Positions 40,654 to 49,458 of a stretch of 64,000 bases of DNA are shown here, piece by piece. Each line of letters opens with the position of its first letter. The first letter of the stretch is position 1. The DNA lies in contig NZ_JAMRXH010000012.1 of NCBI RefSeq assembly GCF_023740735.1, positions 186,001-250,000 on the forward strand, given 5' to 3'. Origin of the DNA: Nocardia sp. CDC159. Its GTDB lineage: Bacteria > Actinomycetota > Actinomycetes > Mycobacteriales > Mycobacteriaceae. The notes under the pieces were generated by a model. The model was not told the origin of the DNA, ran no database searches, and worked only from the letters and a program-made list of their open reading frames with translations. The position numbers and the translations under genes were made by a program.

Positions 40654-42306
40654 ATGCCCTCGACCCCGCGCACCCAGGATCGGACCACGCCCGCGCACCG
40701 CACCCTGCGGCGGGCGTTGCCGGTGCGCGGTCTGCTGCGGTTGCGTCCGGTCGCCGACACCTGGCGCTGGTCGGCGCTGAGCGCGATGATCGCGGTCGGA
40801 GCGCCGGAGGTGACGCTGCTCGCGGCCGGACATCTCGAGCTCGCGCTCTACACCAGCGCGGGCGGCCTGTGCGCGCTGTACGCGCATGGCCTGCCGTATG
40901 CCGCGCGAGCGCGCACCCTGGCCTGGGTGCTGCTCGCCATGCTGGCCGGGACCGCCGTCGCCGCGTGCACCGCCGCGCTGACCGATGCCGCGGTGCTGCG
41001 TGTGGCCGTGATCGCCCTGCTGTCCGGCCTGTTCAAGGTGGGCTGCGATGCCACCCGGATCGGACCGCCGGGCAATGTGGTGTTCACCTTCGTCGTCGCC
41101 ACCGCCGCCTTCGTGCCCACGCGCCTCGCGGCGGTGCCGACGCATCTGGCTCTGGTCCTGCTCGGCGGCGTGCTGGCCTGGTGCGTCTGCCTGGCGCCGA
41201 GCATCTTTCGGCCGCATGCGCCCGAGCGGCTAGCGGTGGCACGGGCTTTGACGACCTCGGCGCGGCTGCTGCGGACCACGCCCGACGATCCGGCCGAGGC
41301 CCGGCTGCGCTACGAGGCGGCCGCGGCCGTGTACGCGGCCTGGAACACGCTGCGCCAGACACCCGTGCTGTCGGCCGAGCGCGCCCCGCTGGCGCGGCTG
41401 GTGGCGCGGGCCGAATCCGCCATGGCCGCCCACCGTGCCGATCAGGCCGATGTGCTCGAGGAGTGGGCACGCGCGCTGCGCAGGCGGCGGGGCATACCGA
41501 CCGTGCGACCGGTCGCGGCCGAACTGGACGAGATGCGCGGTGTGGCCGCCGAGCGGGCCGCCGACGCCGATGCCTCCGGTGTGCGTCGTCTGCTCGCGGC
41601 GTTCGTACCGGGTTCCGCCCTGTTGCCCATCGGAATTCGAGTCGCCCTCGGCGGCGCGGCGGCCGGGTGGACCTCGATGATGCTGGGTGTGGATCGGCCG
41701 TACTGGGCCGTGCTGACCGCCGTCGCCGCCTTCGTCGCCAATACCGCGCTGTCCTGGCAGCGCGCGGTGCTGCGGGTGCTGGGCAGCCTCGGCGGCGTGC
41801 TGCTGTTCACCGCGCTGGCACCGCTGCTGCACAGCGCCGCGGCGCTGGTGGTCGTCTCGCTGGTCTGCCTGCTCGCGGTGGAGGCGACGATCTCCCGGAA
41901 CTATGGTCTGGCAATGATCTTCGTGACGCCGATGGCGCTGGCGATGACCGAATTCGTGGCCCGCACCCCACCGCATCGGCTGGTGCTGGACCGTTGGCTC
42001 GACACCTGTGTCGGTGCGGCCGTCGGTATCGCGGTGTGCTTCCTCGTTCCGAATCGCCGGGTGTCCAACCGGGTGGCCATGGCACTGCGCAATCTGGAGG
42101 CGGTGACGGCGAATTCGCGCGTCGCCACCGATGCCGCCGCGGCTCGCGGGCGATTGACCGCGGCGCTGATCGAAATGCGCGAGGCCGCCGATGTGGCCGC
42201 CGGGGAGTGGTGGAGCGCACCGCTGCCCGAGGAGCGCATCGTGGCCGCCGAGCGGGCCGGACATCGAGCGTTGGCGGAGCTGACCACGCGATCGGCGGCG
42301 TCGTGA
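40654..42306 (+). CDS. FUSC-family (aromatic acid exporter-like) inner membrane protein
   Basis: 550 residues from ATG 40654; an upstream in-frame GTG/ATG region has no support. Two blocks of TM helices (about 38-175 and 340-480) with a cytoplasmic helical region between, the plan of FUSC/AaeB-type efflux proteins. The second block has the family-like PYWAVLTAVAAFVANTALSWQRAVLRVLGSLGGVLLF. Such proteins export aromatic acids or protect the envelope; no substrate can be assigned. It is coupled to the downstream MarR gene by a GTGA overlap. Confidence 0.87.
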   Translation: MPSTPRTQDRTTPAHRTLRRALPVRGLLRLRPVADTWRWSALSAMIAVGAPEVTLLAAGHLELALYTSAGGLCALYAHGLPYAARARTLAWVLLAMLAGTAVAACTAALTDAAVLRVAVIALLSGLFKVGCDATRIGPPGNVVFTFVVATAAFVPTRLAAVPTHLALVLLGGVLAWCVCLAPSIFRPHAPERLAVARALTTSARLLRTTPDDPAEARLRYEAAAAVYAAWNTLRQTPVLSAERAPLARLVARAESAMAAHRADQADVLEEWARALRRRRGIPTVRPVAAELDEMRGVAAERAADADASGVRRLLAAFVPGSALLPIGIRVALGGAAAGWTSMMLGVDRPYWAVLTAVAAFVANTALSWQRAVLRVLGSLGGVLLFTALAPLLHSAAALVVVSLVCLLAVEATISRNYGLAMIFVTPMALAMTEFVARTPPHRLVLDRWLDTCVGAAVGIAVCFLVPNRRVSNRVAMALRNLEAVTANSRVATDAAAARGRLTAALIEMREAADVAAGEWWSAPLPEERIVAAERAGHRALAELTTRSAAS

Positions 42307-42812
42307 GCGCCGAGGACGCCGTCGCGGGCGTGCTGCGGCAATGGTCACGGGTGTACGCCGGGCTGGATACCGAACCGGTGGGGATCATCGGCCGAATCAA
42401 TCGCTGCGCGGCGCTGTTCCAGCAGGTGGGTGACGCCCCGCTGGGCCGGGCCGAGCTGACCCGGCCGGAGTTCGAGGTGCTGTGCGCGCTGCGCCGAATG
42501 GGCGGCGAGCTGACCCCGGGCCGCCTGGCCCGGGAGACCTTCGCCTCACCCGCGGCGGTCACCAAACGTGTTCGGGGACTGGAACAGCGGGGGCTGGTCG
42601 CGCGCCGCATCGATGGCCGCGACCGCCGCGTCGTTCATCTGTCCCTGACCCCCGCCGGGCTCGAACTCGTCGACGCTGTACTGCCCCAGCAGCTTTCGTA
42701 CGAAAAGAAGCTGCTGGCGGATCTGCCCGCGGGGGAGCGCGACGACCTCGCCCGCATCCTCGCCGATCTGCTGTCGCTGCTGGAGGGGCGGCTCGGCGGG
42801 GTCGAGCGCTAG
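42303..42812 (+). CDS. MarR-family regulator
   Basis: 169 residues from GTG 42303, overlapping the FUSC stop by 4 bp. Winged helix: LTRPEFEVLCALRRMGGELT, GRLARETFASPAAVTKRVRGLEQRGLVARRIDGRDRRVVHLSLTPAG, with the wing Arg-Asp-Arg-Arg residues in place. Probably senses the substrate of the FUSC pump and controls the pair. Its stop overlaps the stop of the opposite-strand small gene (TAG at 42810 against TAG at 42811). Confidence 0.92.
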   Translation: MSAEDAVAGVLRQWSRVYAGLDTEPVGIIGRINRCAALFQQVGDAPLGRAELTRPEFEVLCALRRMGGELTPGRLARETFASPAAVTKRVRGLEQRGLVARRIDGRDRRVVHLSLTPAGLELVDAVLPQQLSYEKKLLADLPAGERDDLARILADLLSLLEGRLGGVER

Positions 42813-42976
42813 CGGCGGACCGGCTTCCTACCCGGTTCCGGCGTGCACTGCCTGCGGTGCGCCTCGGCTCGCGCGGCGGCCGGAAGGTCCTCGAGATCCG
42901 GCCGGTCGCCCGGGAACACCGCCATGCGCTGGGTGTCCTCATCGATCTTGGCTCGTCGGAACTCCGTGCTGAACAT
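42809..42976 (-). CDS. Small basic/acidic protein of unknown function
   Basis: 55 residues from ATG 42976, with GAGGAG 6 bp upstream: MFSTEFRRAKIDEDTQRMAV, FPGDRPDLEDLPAAARAEAH and RRQCTPEPGRKPVRR. The ribosome site and a stress-type promoter immediately upstream support it as a gene. The first four residues repeat the MFST start of the 39137-39313 protein but the rest is unrelated. Function unknown. Confidence 0.65.
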   Translation of the reverse strand: MFSTEFRRAKIDEDTQRMAVFPGDRPDLEDLPAAARAEAHRRQCTPEPGRKPVRR

Positions 42977-43027
42977 GGTGCGCTCCTCGATGGTCGCGTC
43001 GGCACTTGTTCGCATCTGCTGTTCCGG

Positions 43028-43052
43028 ATACCCGAGCGATTTGTTGGCAAAC
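43028..43052 (-). promoter_or_regulatory. Stress-sigma (SigB/SigF-type) promoter of the small gene
   Basis: On the minus strand, GTTT, 15 bp, GGGTAT: a perfect match to the actinobacterial SigB-type consensus (GNNT-N14-16-GGGTAY). The -10 element is 52 bp before the start codon at 42976. Confidence 0.72.
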
Positions 43053-43061
43053 CTCACGCCC

Positions 43062-43086
43062 GATTAGCCCCTGTCCGCCCGGGTAA
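43062..43086 (+). promoter_or_regulatory. Stress-sigma-type promoter of the SDR gene
   Basis: GATT, 15 bp, GGGTAA on the plus strand, divergent from and next to the promoter of the small gene, and 34 bp before the SDR start. Confidence 0.62.
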
Positions 43087-43119
43087 GGCCCTGATGGGTC
43101 GATTTGGAGAGGAGCGGAC

Positions 43120-43959
43120 ATGGGATTTCCCGAACAGCAACAGGATGTGCCCGGTACCCAGGCGCGGATGACGCCGGTGCCGGACTGCGGCGAGCAGAGC
43201 TATCAGGGGTCCGGCAAACTCACCGGCAAGGCGGCGGTGATCACCGGTGCGGACAGCGGCATCGGCCGCGCGGTCGCGATCGCGTTCGCCCGCGAGGGCG
43301 CCGATGTGCTGATCACGTATCTGAACGAGCACGACGACGCGAAAGAGGTTGCGCAGCTGGTCGAGCAGGCCGGTCGCAAGGCCGTGCTGATGGCCGGGGA
43401 CCTGGCCGATCCCGCGCACTGCCGCGCCGTCGTCGACCGCGCGGTGCAGGAGTTCGGCCGCATCGATGTGCTGGTGAGCAACGCGGCCTACCAGATGTCG
43501 CACGACACCCTGGAGGAGATCAGCGACGAGGAGTGGGACTACACCTTCGACCTGAATATCGGCGCGATGTTCCGCCTGGTCAAGGCCGCGCTGCCGCATA
43601 TGCGGTCCGGCTCTTCGATCATCGGCAGCTCCTCGGTCAACTCCGATATGCCGCGCCCGAAACTGGCGCCCTATGCCGCCACCAAGGCGGCCATCGCGAA
43701 CTTCTGCGCCAGCCTGGCACAGTTGCTGGGGGAGCGGGGAATTCGCGTCAACAGCGTCGCCCCGGGGCCGATCTGGACACCGCTGATCTCGTCCACCATG
43801 CCCCCGGAGAAGGTCGCCGAATTCGGCGACAACACCCCGCTCGGCCGCGCCGGTCAACCGGCTGAACTGGCCCCGGTCTACGTCATGCTCGCCAGTGACG
43901 AGGGCAGCTACGTCTCGGGTGCCCGCATCGCGGTGACGGGCGGCAATCCGGTGCTGTGA
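43120..43959 (+). CDS. SDR-family oxidoreductase (YghA/YhdF-like)
   Basis: 279 residues from ATG 43120 with GAGGAG upstream. An N-terminal extension typical of the YghA type (QDVPGTQARMTPVPDCGEQSY) precedes the Rossmann fold: GADSGIGRAVAIAFAREGAD (NAD(P) loop), VSNAAYQ, the catalytic Ser in IIGSSSVNS and YAATKAA (Tyr, Lys), and PGPIWTPLI. This subgroup is often induced by osmotic or general stress, which fits the promoter. Substrate unknown. A terminator follows 13 bp after the stop. Confidence 0.9.
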   Translation: MGFPEQQQDVPGTQARMTPVPDCGEQSYQGSGKLTGKAAVITGADSGIGRAVAIAFAREGADVLITYLNEHDDAKEVAQLVEQAGRKAVLMAGDLADPAHCRAVVDRAVQEFGRIDVLVSNAAYQMSHDTLEEISDEEWDYTFDLNIGAMFRLVKAALPHMRSGSSIIGSSSVNSDMPRPKLAPYAATKAAIANFCASLAQLLGERGIRVNSVAPGPIWTPLISSTMPPEKVAEFGDNTPLGRAGQPAELAPVYVMLASDEGSYVSGARIAVTGGNPVL

Positions 43960-43971
43960 GAAGGGGTTTCG

Positions 43972-44000
43972 CGCCCCGGCGCGCCACGCGCGCCGGGGCG
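43972..44000. terminator. Bidirectional hairpin terminator between the SDR and katE
   Basis: 12-bp perfect stem (43972-43983 with 43989-44000), 5-nt loop, between convergent genes. Confidence 0.75.
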
Positions 44001-44009
44001 TTCGAACTC

Positions 44010-46160
44010 CTACGAGAACCGGGCCCAAACCCGATGCGCCGCAAGCGCTTCCAGCAGATCGTTGGAAGTGATCTCCAGATCCTCCCCGGCGAACACCCCC
44101 GGCCGATCCGGCCCATACCCGTTGCGCTTGAGCACCTCTTCCCCGGCTCCCGACGCGGCAAGCGGTTTGCCGTGCCGCCACATCTCCCCGACCAGCAGGT
44201 CGACCCGGTGGTCACCGGCGGCGGTGAGCAGGAACGCGGCGTCGAATTCGACCGAGCGCATGGTCGCGAAGCTGCGATCGATCCCGATCCCGCTCTGGTG
44301 GTTCAGCTTTCCGCCGTGCGGGGCCACCACCATCGGGCTGGTCTTGGCACGCTGGAACAGCCGCACCAGATCGTCGAGCAGCGAATGATCGACCTGATCG
44401 TCGACCAGGATGGCGACCTTGCGCCCGTCCACGGGGAAGGTGCCGCGCAGCTGCGACAGCGCCGGGCTGGGCGGCAGCTCGACGACGGCCGAGAACTGCG
44501 GGGCGGGCACCGGCAGACCCAGTTCACCGGCCACGTATCCGGCCAGGTCGGTATCGACCTCGGCGAGCATCTGCACCCCGCGCTGCCGGATCGTCTCGTC
44601 GGCGCACTTGCCCAGTTCGAAGGCGAACGCGTCGGCGAGGTGCTGCTGTTCGATCGCGGTCAGGCTGCGATAGAACATCCGCGGCTGGGAGTAGTGATCG
44701 CGGAACGAGACCGGCGCATCGCCCGCCGCGGTGGTGCGCACCTTGTACGCGGGCGGTGAGATCGGCGTCGGCGATTCGACATAGGCCCGATCGGCCACCA
44801 TCGCCGTGTACGGGCAGCCGCCGCCGGTCGAATTCGGCTTGTACACATTGATACCCGGATGCACGCCGGTCTGGTGGAACCCGTCGCGGAAGTTGTCGTT
44901 GACCGGGCTGTGCGGCCGATTGATCGGCAGTTGGGTGAAATTCGGCCCGCCCAGGCGGGTGAGCTGGGTGTCCAGATAGGAGAACAGCCGCCCCTGCAGC
45001 AGCGGATCGTCGGACGGCTCGATGCCCGGCACCAGATGGTCGGGGCAGAAGGCGATCTGCTCGGTCTCGGCGAAGAAGTTCACCGGATTCGCGTTGAGCT
45101 GCAGCGTACCGATGACCTGCACGGGCGCCAGCTCCTCCGGCACGATCTTGGTCGGATCCAGCAGGTCGATGCCCTCGAAGGTGTGCTGCGGCGAATCCGG
45201 GAACACCTGGACGCCCAGATCCCACTCCGGGAACGCCCCGGCCTCGATGGCCTCGGCCAGGTCGCGCCGGTGGAAGTCCGGGTCGAAGCCGCCGGTCATC
45301 TGCGTCTCCTCCCAGAGCATGGAGTGCACGCCGAGGCGGGGCTTCCAGTGGAACTTCACCAGCGTGGTCTCGCCCTCGGCATTGACCAGCCGGAAGGTGT
45401 GGACGCCGAAGCCCTCCATCATCCGGTACGAGCGCGGCAGCGCCCGGTCCGACATCGCCCAGAACGTATGCATCGTCGCCTCGCGGTGCAGGGTGACGAA
45501 GTCCCAGAAGGTGTCGTGCGCGGTCTGCGCCTGCGGAATCTCCCGATCCGGATGCGGTTTGGCCGCGTGGATGACGTCGGGGAACTTGATGGCCTCCTGG
45601 ATGAAGAAGACCGGAATATTGTTGCCGACCAGGTCGTACACGCCCTCCTCGGTGTAGAACTTGGTCGCGAAGCCGCGGGTGTCGCGCACCGTATCGGCCG
45701 AACCGCGCGAGCCGACCACGGTCGAGAACCGCACGAACACCGGGGTTTCCACCTCGGGCTGCAGGAATTTGGCGCGGGTGAGCCGCGCGGCCGCGCCGTT
45801 GGAGCGGAACACCCCGTGTGCCCCGGCCCCGCGGGCGTGCACCACCCGCTCGGGGATGCGCTCGTGATCGAAGTGGGTGATCTTCTCGCGGAAGTGGAAG
45901 TCCTGCACCAGCAGCGGGCCGCGGGGACCGGCCTTGAGCGCGTGGTCGGTATCGCCCATGACCACGCCCTGCGAGGTGGTCAGGGCCTCGCCGCGCGGGC
46001 CGCGCGTCCCCGGCTCGGCGGTGACGAGTTCACCGGTGGGGCTGCGGTACTCCGGTTCGCGCTGATCCAGCGCGGGTCCCGGGGGCGGGCAGGTGGAACC
46101 GGATTCGTCCGGCTTGGCGGGCGGCTGCGGCGCGCGTGGTGCCTGGGTGGGATCGCTCAT
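44010..46160 (-). CDS. katE: Large-subunit monofunctional catalase (HPII type)
   Basis: 716 residues from ATG 46160, with GAGGAA upstream. The heme domain has the HPII landmarks FDHERIPERVVHARGAGAHGVF (distal His), NNIPVFFIQEAIKFPD and the proximal RLFSYLDTQLTRLG with the heme-ligand Tyr. From about residue 555 a flavodoxin-like (class I glutamine amidotransferase-type) C-terminal domain follows (VAILVDDQVDHSLLDDLVRL), as in other clade-2 catalases. It removes hydrogen peroxide. A SigB-type promoter lies 55 bp upstream and an inverted terminator separates it from the glycosyltransferase gene. Confidence 0.95.
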   Translation of the reverse strand: MSDPTQAPRAPQPPAKPDESGSTCPPPGPALDQREPEYRSPTGELVTAEPGTRGPRGEALTTSQGVVMGDTDHALKAGPRGPLLVQDFHFREKITHFDHERIPERVVHARGAGAHGVFRSNGAAARLTRAKFLQPEVETPVFVRFSTVVGSRGSADTVRDTRGFATKFYTEEGVYDLVGNNIPVFFIQEAIKFPDVIHAAKPHPDREIPQAQTAHDTFWDFVTLHREATMHTFWAMSDRALPRSYRMMEGFGVHTFRLVNAEGETTLVKFHWKPRLGVHSMLWEETQMTGGFDPDFHRRDLAEAIEAGAFPEWDLGVQVFPDSPQHTFEGIDLLDPTKIVPEELAPVQVIGTLQLNANPVNFFAETEQIAFCPDHLVPGIEPSDDPLLQGRLFSYLDTQLTRLGGPNFTQLPINRPHSPVNDNFRDGFHQTGVHPGINVYKPNSTGGGCPYTAMVADRAYVESPTPISPPAYKVRTTAAGDAPVSFRDHYSQPRMFYRSLTAIEQQHLADAFAFELGKCADETIRQRGVQMLAEVDTDLAGYVAGELGLPVPAPQFSAVVELPPSPALSQLRGTFPVDGRKVAILVDDQVDHSLLDDLVRLFQRAKTSPMVVAPHGGKLNHQSGIGIDRSFATMRSVEFDAAFLLTAAGDHRVDLLVGEMWRHGKPLAASGAGEEVLKRNGYGPDRPGVFAGEDLEITSNDLLEALAAHRVWARFS

Positions 46161-46214
46161 AATCTTCCTCCGCACTGGTGGTCGTCGAATTCACGAAGGG
46201 TCACCGCCGACCGG

Positions 46215-46239
46215 CTACCCGGCCTCGGCGAGCCCAATC
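46215..46239 (-). promoter_or_regulatory. Stress-sigma-type promoter of katE
   Basis: Minus strand GATT, 15 bp, GGGTAG; the last base deviates from the GGGTAY form. The -10 is 55 bp before the katE start. Same spacing as the promoters at 43028, 43062 and 47629. Confidence 0.55.
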
Positions 46240-46273
46240 ACCACCGCGAAAGGTTTGGTCGCTCGCCCAACCT

Positions 46274-46316
46274 ATTGGTCGATCGCGCAGGGTGCACCGC
46301 CGCGCGATCGACCAAT
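46274..46316 (-). terminator. Inverted repeat after the glycosyltransferase gene
   Basis: 15-bp perfect stem (46274-46288 with 46302-46316), 13-nt loop, beginning 14 bp past the leftward glycosyltransferase stop. Confidence 0.7.
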
Positions 46317-46329
46317 GGGTCGGACCGGG

Positions 46330-47553
46330 CTACTGATTGGCCACGACCGACAGATTGCGGTCCAGCGACCGGGCCGTCACCGCGCCGCCGCGTCCGCTCG
46401 CCGCCTTGGCCCGCAGCTCCGCCCCGGAGGAAATGCGCGGCAGCCGAGCGCAATCCAGCGCGGCGTAGTAGGACGCCTCGTATCCCGCCCCGAGCTGGTC
46501 CACCGAGAAGTGCTCGACCACCCGGCGACGGCAGGCGACCGGATCCAGCCGCGCCGCCTCGGCCATGGCCGCGGGCAGGTCGGCCGGATCGTCACAGATG
46601 AAGCCGGTGACCCCGTCCGCCACGACCTCCGACACCGCGCCGCCGCGCAGCGCGACGACCGGGGTGCCGCAGGCCATGGCCTCGATCATCACGATGCCGA
46701 ACGGCTCCTCCCAGCGGATGGGGAACAGCAGGCAGCGCGCCTGCGACAGCAGCAGCCGCTTGGCCACCGCATCTGCCTCGCCGAAGACGAAGTCCCGCTC
46801 GGTCAGCAACGGCCGCACGGCGCGTTGGAAATATGCCTTTTCCGACGGCTCGTTCATCTTGGCCGCCAAAACCAGTGGCACACCCGCAGCATGCGCCGCT
46901 TCCAGCGCCAGGTCCGGTCCCTTGTACGGTGCATATCGGCCGAGGAAGAGCGCGAAATCCTGCTTATCCTTCTGGAAGGGCCATTCGCTCGGCAGCACCG
47001 CGTTGTAAACCCGTCCCAGCCAATTCAATTGCGGCGCCAAGGCCCGCTGCCGGTCGCTGATGGCGATCAACTGGGCCGAATCGCCGAGCGCCCGGTAATA
47101 CGACTGCTCCTCGCCGTCGACCGGCCCGTGCACGGTGACCACGGTCGGGATGCCGAGTTCCCGGTAGACCGGCGCGTTGAGCGGACCGGCGAACGTGTGG
47201 TCGTGGATGACGTCGATATGTTCGGTCCTGGCCAGGTCGGCGATGACCTGCCGCACCTTCAGGGCGTTGACGACCTCGGGAAACGGGTCGCCGAGCCGGT
47301 CGGCGAGGATCTTGTCCCACACCCGGATGAAGCGGGTGGCGGCCGTTCCCGCCCGCCCGGCTCCCAGCAGGGTTACCCGGTGCCCGCGCGCGACCAGTGC
47401 GTCCACCAATTGGGCCACCACCGCCTCCACGCCGCCGTATCCGGCGGGCGGAATCTCGAAATACGGCGGGGCCACCATGACGATATTCAGCGGTGCACCA
47501 GCATGCTGAATGTTGTATATCAGGGAATCGGAACCGGACGGGGTACTGCTCAT
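46330..47553 (-). CDS. GT4-family glycosyltransferase
   Basis: 407 residues. GT-B fold: APPYFEIPPAGYGGVEAVVAQLVDAL near residue 30, HIDVIHDHTFAGP, TVHGPVDGEE, VYNAVLPSEWPF, FLGRYAPYKGPDLALEA (nucleotide-binding) and the EX7E-type EEPFGIVMIEAMACGTPVVALRGG. Donor and acceptor cannot be read. No other glycan genes are next to it. The stress-type promoter 76 bp upstream suggests a role in stationary-phase or stress glycoconjugates rather than in growth. Confidence 0.9.
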   Translation of the reverse strand: MSSTPSGSDSLIYNIQHAGAPLNIVMVAPPYFEIPPAGYGGVEAVVAQLVDALVARGHRVTLLGAGRAGTAATRFIRVWDKILADRLGDPFPEVVNALKVRQVIADLARTEHIDVIHDHTFAGPLNAPVYRELGIPTVVTVHGPVDGEEQSYYRALGDSAQLIAISDRQRALAPQLNWLGRVYNAVLPSEWPFQKDKQDFALFLGRYAPYKGPDLALEAAHAAGVPLVLAAKMNEPSEKAYFQRAVRPLLTERDFVFGEADAVAKRLLLSQARCLLFPIRWEEPFGIVMIEAMACGTPVVALRGGAVSEVVADGVTGFICDDPADLPAAMAEAARLDPVACRRRVVEHFSVDQLGAGYEASYYAALDCARLPRISSGAELRAKAASGRGGAVTARSLDRNLSVVANQ

Positions 47554-47628
47554 CGCATTGCCTCCTCAATGGTGTGAAGCCGCGACCAGAACGTATGCGA
47601 CGGATGTTTCCGCCGCCCGGCAGATGTG

Positions 47629-47653
47629 ATACCCAGCACAGCGGGAGCTAACC
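47629..47653 (-). promoter_or_regulatory. Stress-sigma-type promoter of the glycosyltransferase gene
   Basis: Minus strand GGTT, 15 bp, GGGTAT, a full match to GNNT-N14-16-GGGTAY. The -10 is about 76 bp before the start codon at 47553. Confidence 0.65.
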
Positions 47654-47733
47654 CAGACGGCCCAAATTCGGTGTTGCCCTCGGTCGCGATCGGTTCGGCG
47701 GCGCGGCGGGGTGCGGAAGGCCTCCGGTGCGGC

Positions 47734-48393
47734 TCAGCCGTGCCGCCGGATCGCGATGATGTTGTCGATCAGGACCGCGGATTCCCCGTCGGGGCCGGTG
47801 GCGGAGCGCTCACGCTGCTCCAGAAGCTCCGCGCCCCAGACGGTTTCGTCCAGGGTCAGTTCCTCGTAGACCTCCCGCGGGGAGGGGAAGTCGACATGGT
47901 TCTCCGGGTGGCGGGACCATGGCGGCATGGCGCCGTGATCGACGATGAGCAGCAGACCGCCCGGCGCCAGCGCCTCCGCGGCTCGGCGCAGCACCCGCGC
48001 CCGCGGAAACTCCACCGGTGACTGCAGGAACTGCGCCGAGACGAGATCGAAGGCGCCGGTGGGGAACTCCGCGACCAGATCGCGCCGTTCGGTTCGAATC
48101 CGTTCGCCCACACCGCGTTCGGCGGCCAGCGCCCGCAGCCGATCCAGGGCGATCTCGGTGATGTCGACCGCGGTGACCGTCCAGCCGTGCTCGGCCAGCC
48201 ACACCGCGTCGCCGCCCTCACCGCAGCCCAGATCCAGCGCCGCACCCGGCGTCAGCTCCCCGGCGATCGCGACCAGCCAGGCATTGGGGTTGCCGCTCCA
48301 GATCCGTTCCCGCTCGCCGTAGAGCCCGTCCCAGAACTCTCGTGCCGAGGTGGCGGGTCGTTCGTGGTGGTGATCATGCTTCGTATTGGTCAT
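47734..48393 (-). CDS. Class I SAM-dependent methyltransferase (possible thiol/tellurite-type)
   Basis: 219 residues from ATG 48393. Begins with a His-rich stretch (TNTKHDHHHERPA), then FWDGLYGERERIWSGNPNAWL, the SAM loop ALDLGCGEGGDAVWLAEHGW, TAVDITEIALDRL and FDLVSAQFLQSP. The pattern is that of small TehB/thiopurine-like or ubiquinone-type methyltransferases. Substrate not known; the His-rich N-terminus may bind metal. It is not obviously in an operon. Confidence 0.88.
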   Translation of the reverse strand: MTNTKHDHHHERPATSAREFWDGLYGERERIWSGNPNAWLVAIAGELTPGAALDLGCGEGGDAVWLAEHGWTVTAVDITEIALDRLRALAAERGVGERIRTERRDLVAEFPTGAFDLVSAQFLQSPVEFPRARVLRRAAEALAPGGLLLIVDHGAMPPWSRHPENHVDFPSPREVYEELTLDETVWGAELLEQRERSATGPDGESAVLIDNIIAIRRHG

Positions 48394-48459
48394 GCCCACA
48401 CGATGTCCCAGCCCGGCACGGGCCGACAAATATCTTTGCCGATTCGGCAAATCGGGTGG

Positions 48460-49416
48460 CTACGAACGCGCCCGCCGGGCGCGCGCCCGCCGCTTACCCT
48501 CGTGCATCGCCTGTACCCGGGCGACCGGAATGGTGTGCCCCTCCGCGATCAGGTCGGCCGGGAGGTCCTGCGGTGCGGGCATCTCCGTCGCCCACGGATC
48601 ACGATCGCCGAGCGCCTCGATCGCGGTGCGGACGGTGAAGTCGCGCGGGCTGACCTGCTCCAGTTCGTCCCAGGTCAGCGGGAACGACACGGTCGTGCCG
48701 GGCCGGATGCGCGGGCTGTAGGCCGACACCACGGTGGCGCCGCCCGCGCGGGTCGAATCCAGGAAGACCTTGCCGCCGCGGTCCTCCCGGATGAACGCGG
48801 TGGTGGCCAGGTCGGGATCGAGGCGTTCGGCGCGGGCGGCGACGGCCCGGGTGGCCGCGGCCGCATCCTCGACATCGGTGCCCTCGCGGACCGGAACGAA
48901 TACGTGCACGCCCTTGGAACCGCTGGTCTTGACCGCACCGGCGAGCCCGTCAGCGGCCAGCGCCCGGCGAATCAGCTGCGCGGCCAGCACTGCCTGGCGG
49001 AACGGCTGGTCGGGGGCCGGATCCAGATCGAGTACGAGGTGGCTCGGACCCCTGCCGTAATCGGTGCGCAGCAGTGTCGGATGGTATTCGATGGCCCGCT
49101 GATTGCCGAACCACAGCAGTGTGCGGAGGTCGTCACAGACGGCGTAGGTCACCTCGCGCCGCGAGCTCTCCGCCCACACCGTCACCCGCGGCACCCAGTC
49201 CGGGGTGTACTTGGGCAGGTTCTTCTGCATGAACGGCTCCTGTCCGGGCCGCACCCGCACCACCGACAGCGGCCGCTCGCGCAGCTGTGCCACCATCCGG
49301 TCGCCGACCGCTTCGAGGTAGTCGATGAGATCGCGCTTGGTGGCCTCGGCCCCGTCGAACAACGGCTTGTCCAGATTGGTCAGGTTGACGCCCGCACGGA
49401 CCTCGTCGCCGGTCAT
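48460..49416 (-). CDS. LigD-type polymerase (archaeo-eukaryotic primase superfamily), stand-alone
   Basis: 318 residues from ATG 49416. LigD-pol motifs: LTNLDKPLF and KRDLIDYLEAVGDRMV at the start, GQEPFMQKNLPKYTPDWV, HLVLDLDPAP (the DxD metal pair), KTSGSKGVHVFVPV and a late FIREDRGGKVFLDSTRAGG, plus PRIRPGTTVSFPLTW. No ligase or nuclease domain is fused, so it is one of the separate NHEJ or gap-filling polymerases of mycolata (Rv3730c/Rv0269c type). No ku gene is adjacent. Confidence 0.9.
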   Translation of the reverse strand: MTGDEVRAGVNLTNLDKPLFDGAEATKRDLIDYLEAVGDRMVAQLRERPLSVVRVRPGQEPFMQKNLPKYTPDWVPRVTVWAESSRREVTYAVCDDLRTLLWFGNQRAIEYHPTLLRTDYGRGPSHLVLDLDPAPDQPFRQAVLAAQLIRRALAADGLAGAVKTSGSKGVHVFVPVREGTDVEDAAAATRAVAARAERLDPDLATTAFIREDRGGKVFLDSTRAGGATVVSAYSPRIRPGTTVSFPLTWDELEQVSPRDFTVRTAIEALGDRDPWATEMPAPQDLPADLIAEGHTIPVARVQAMHEGKRRARARRARS

Positions 49417-49458
49417 GGCCTCACCCTGCCCTGCCCCGCCGGGCCGGTCAACCATCCG

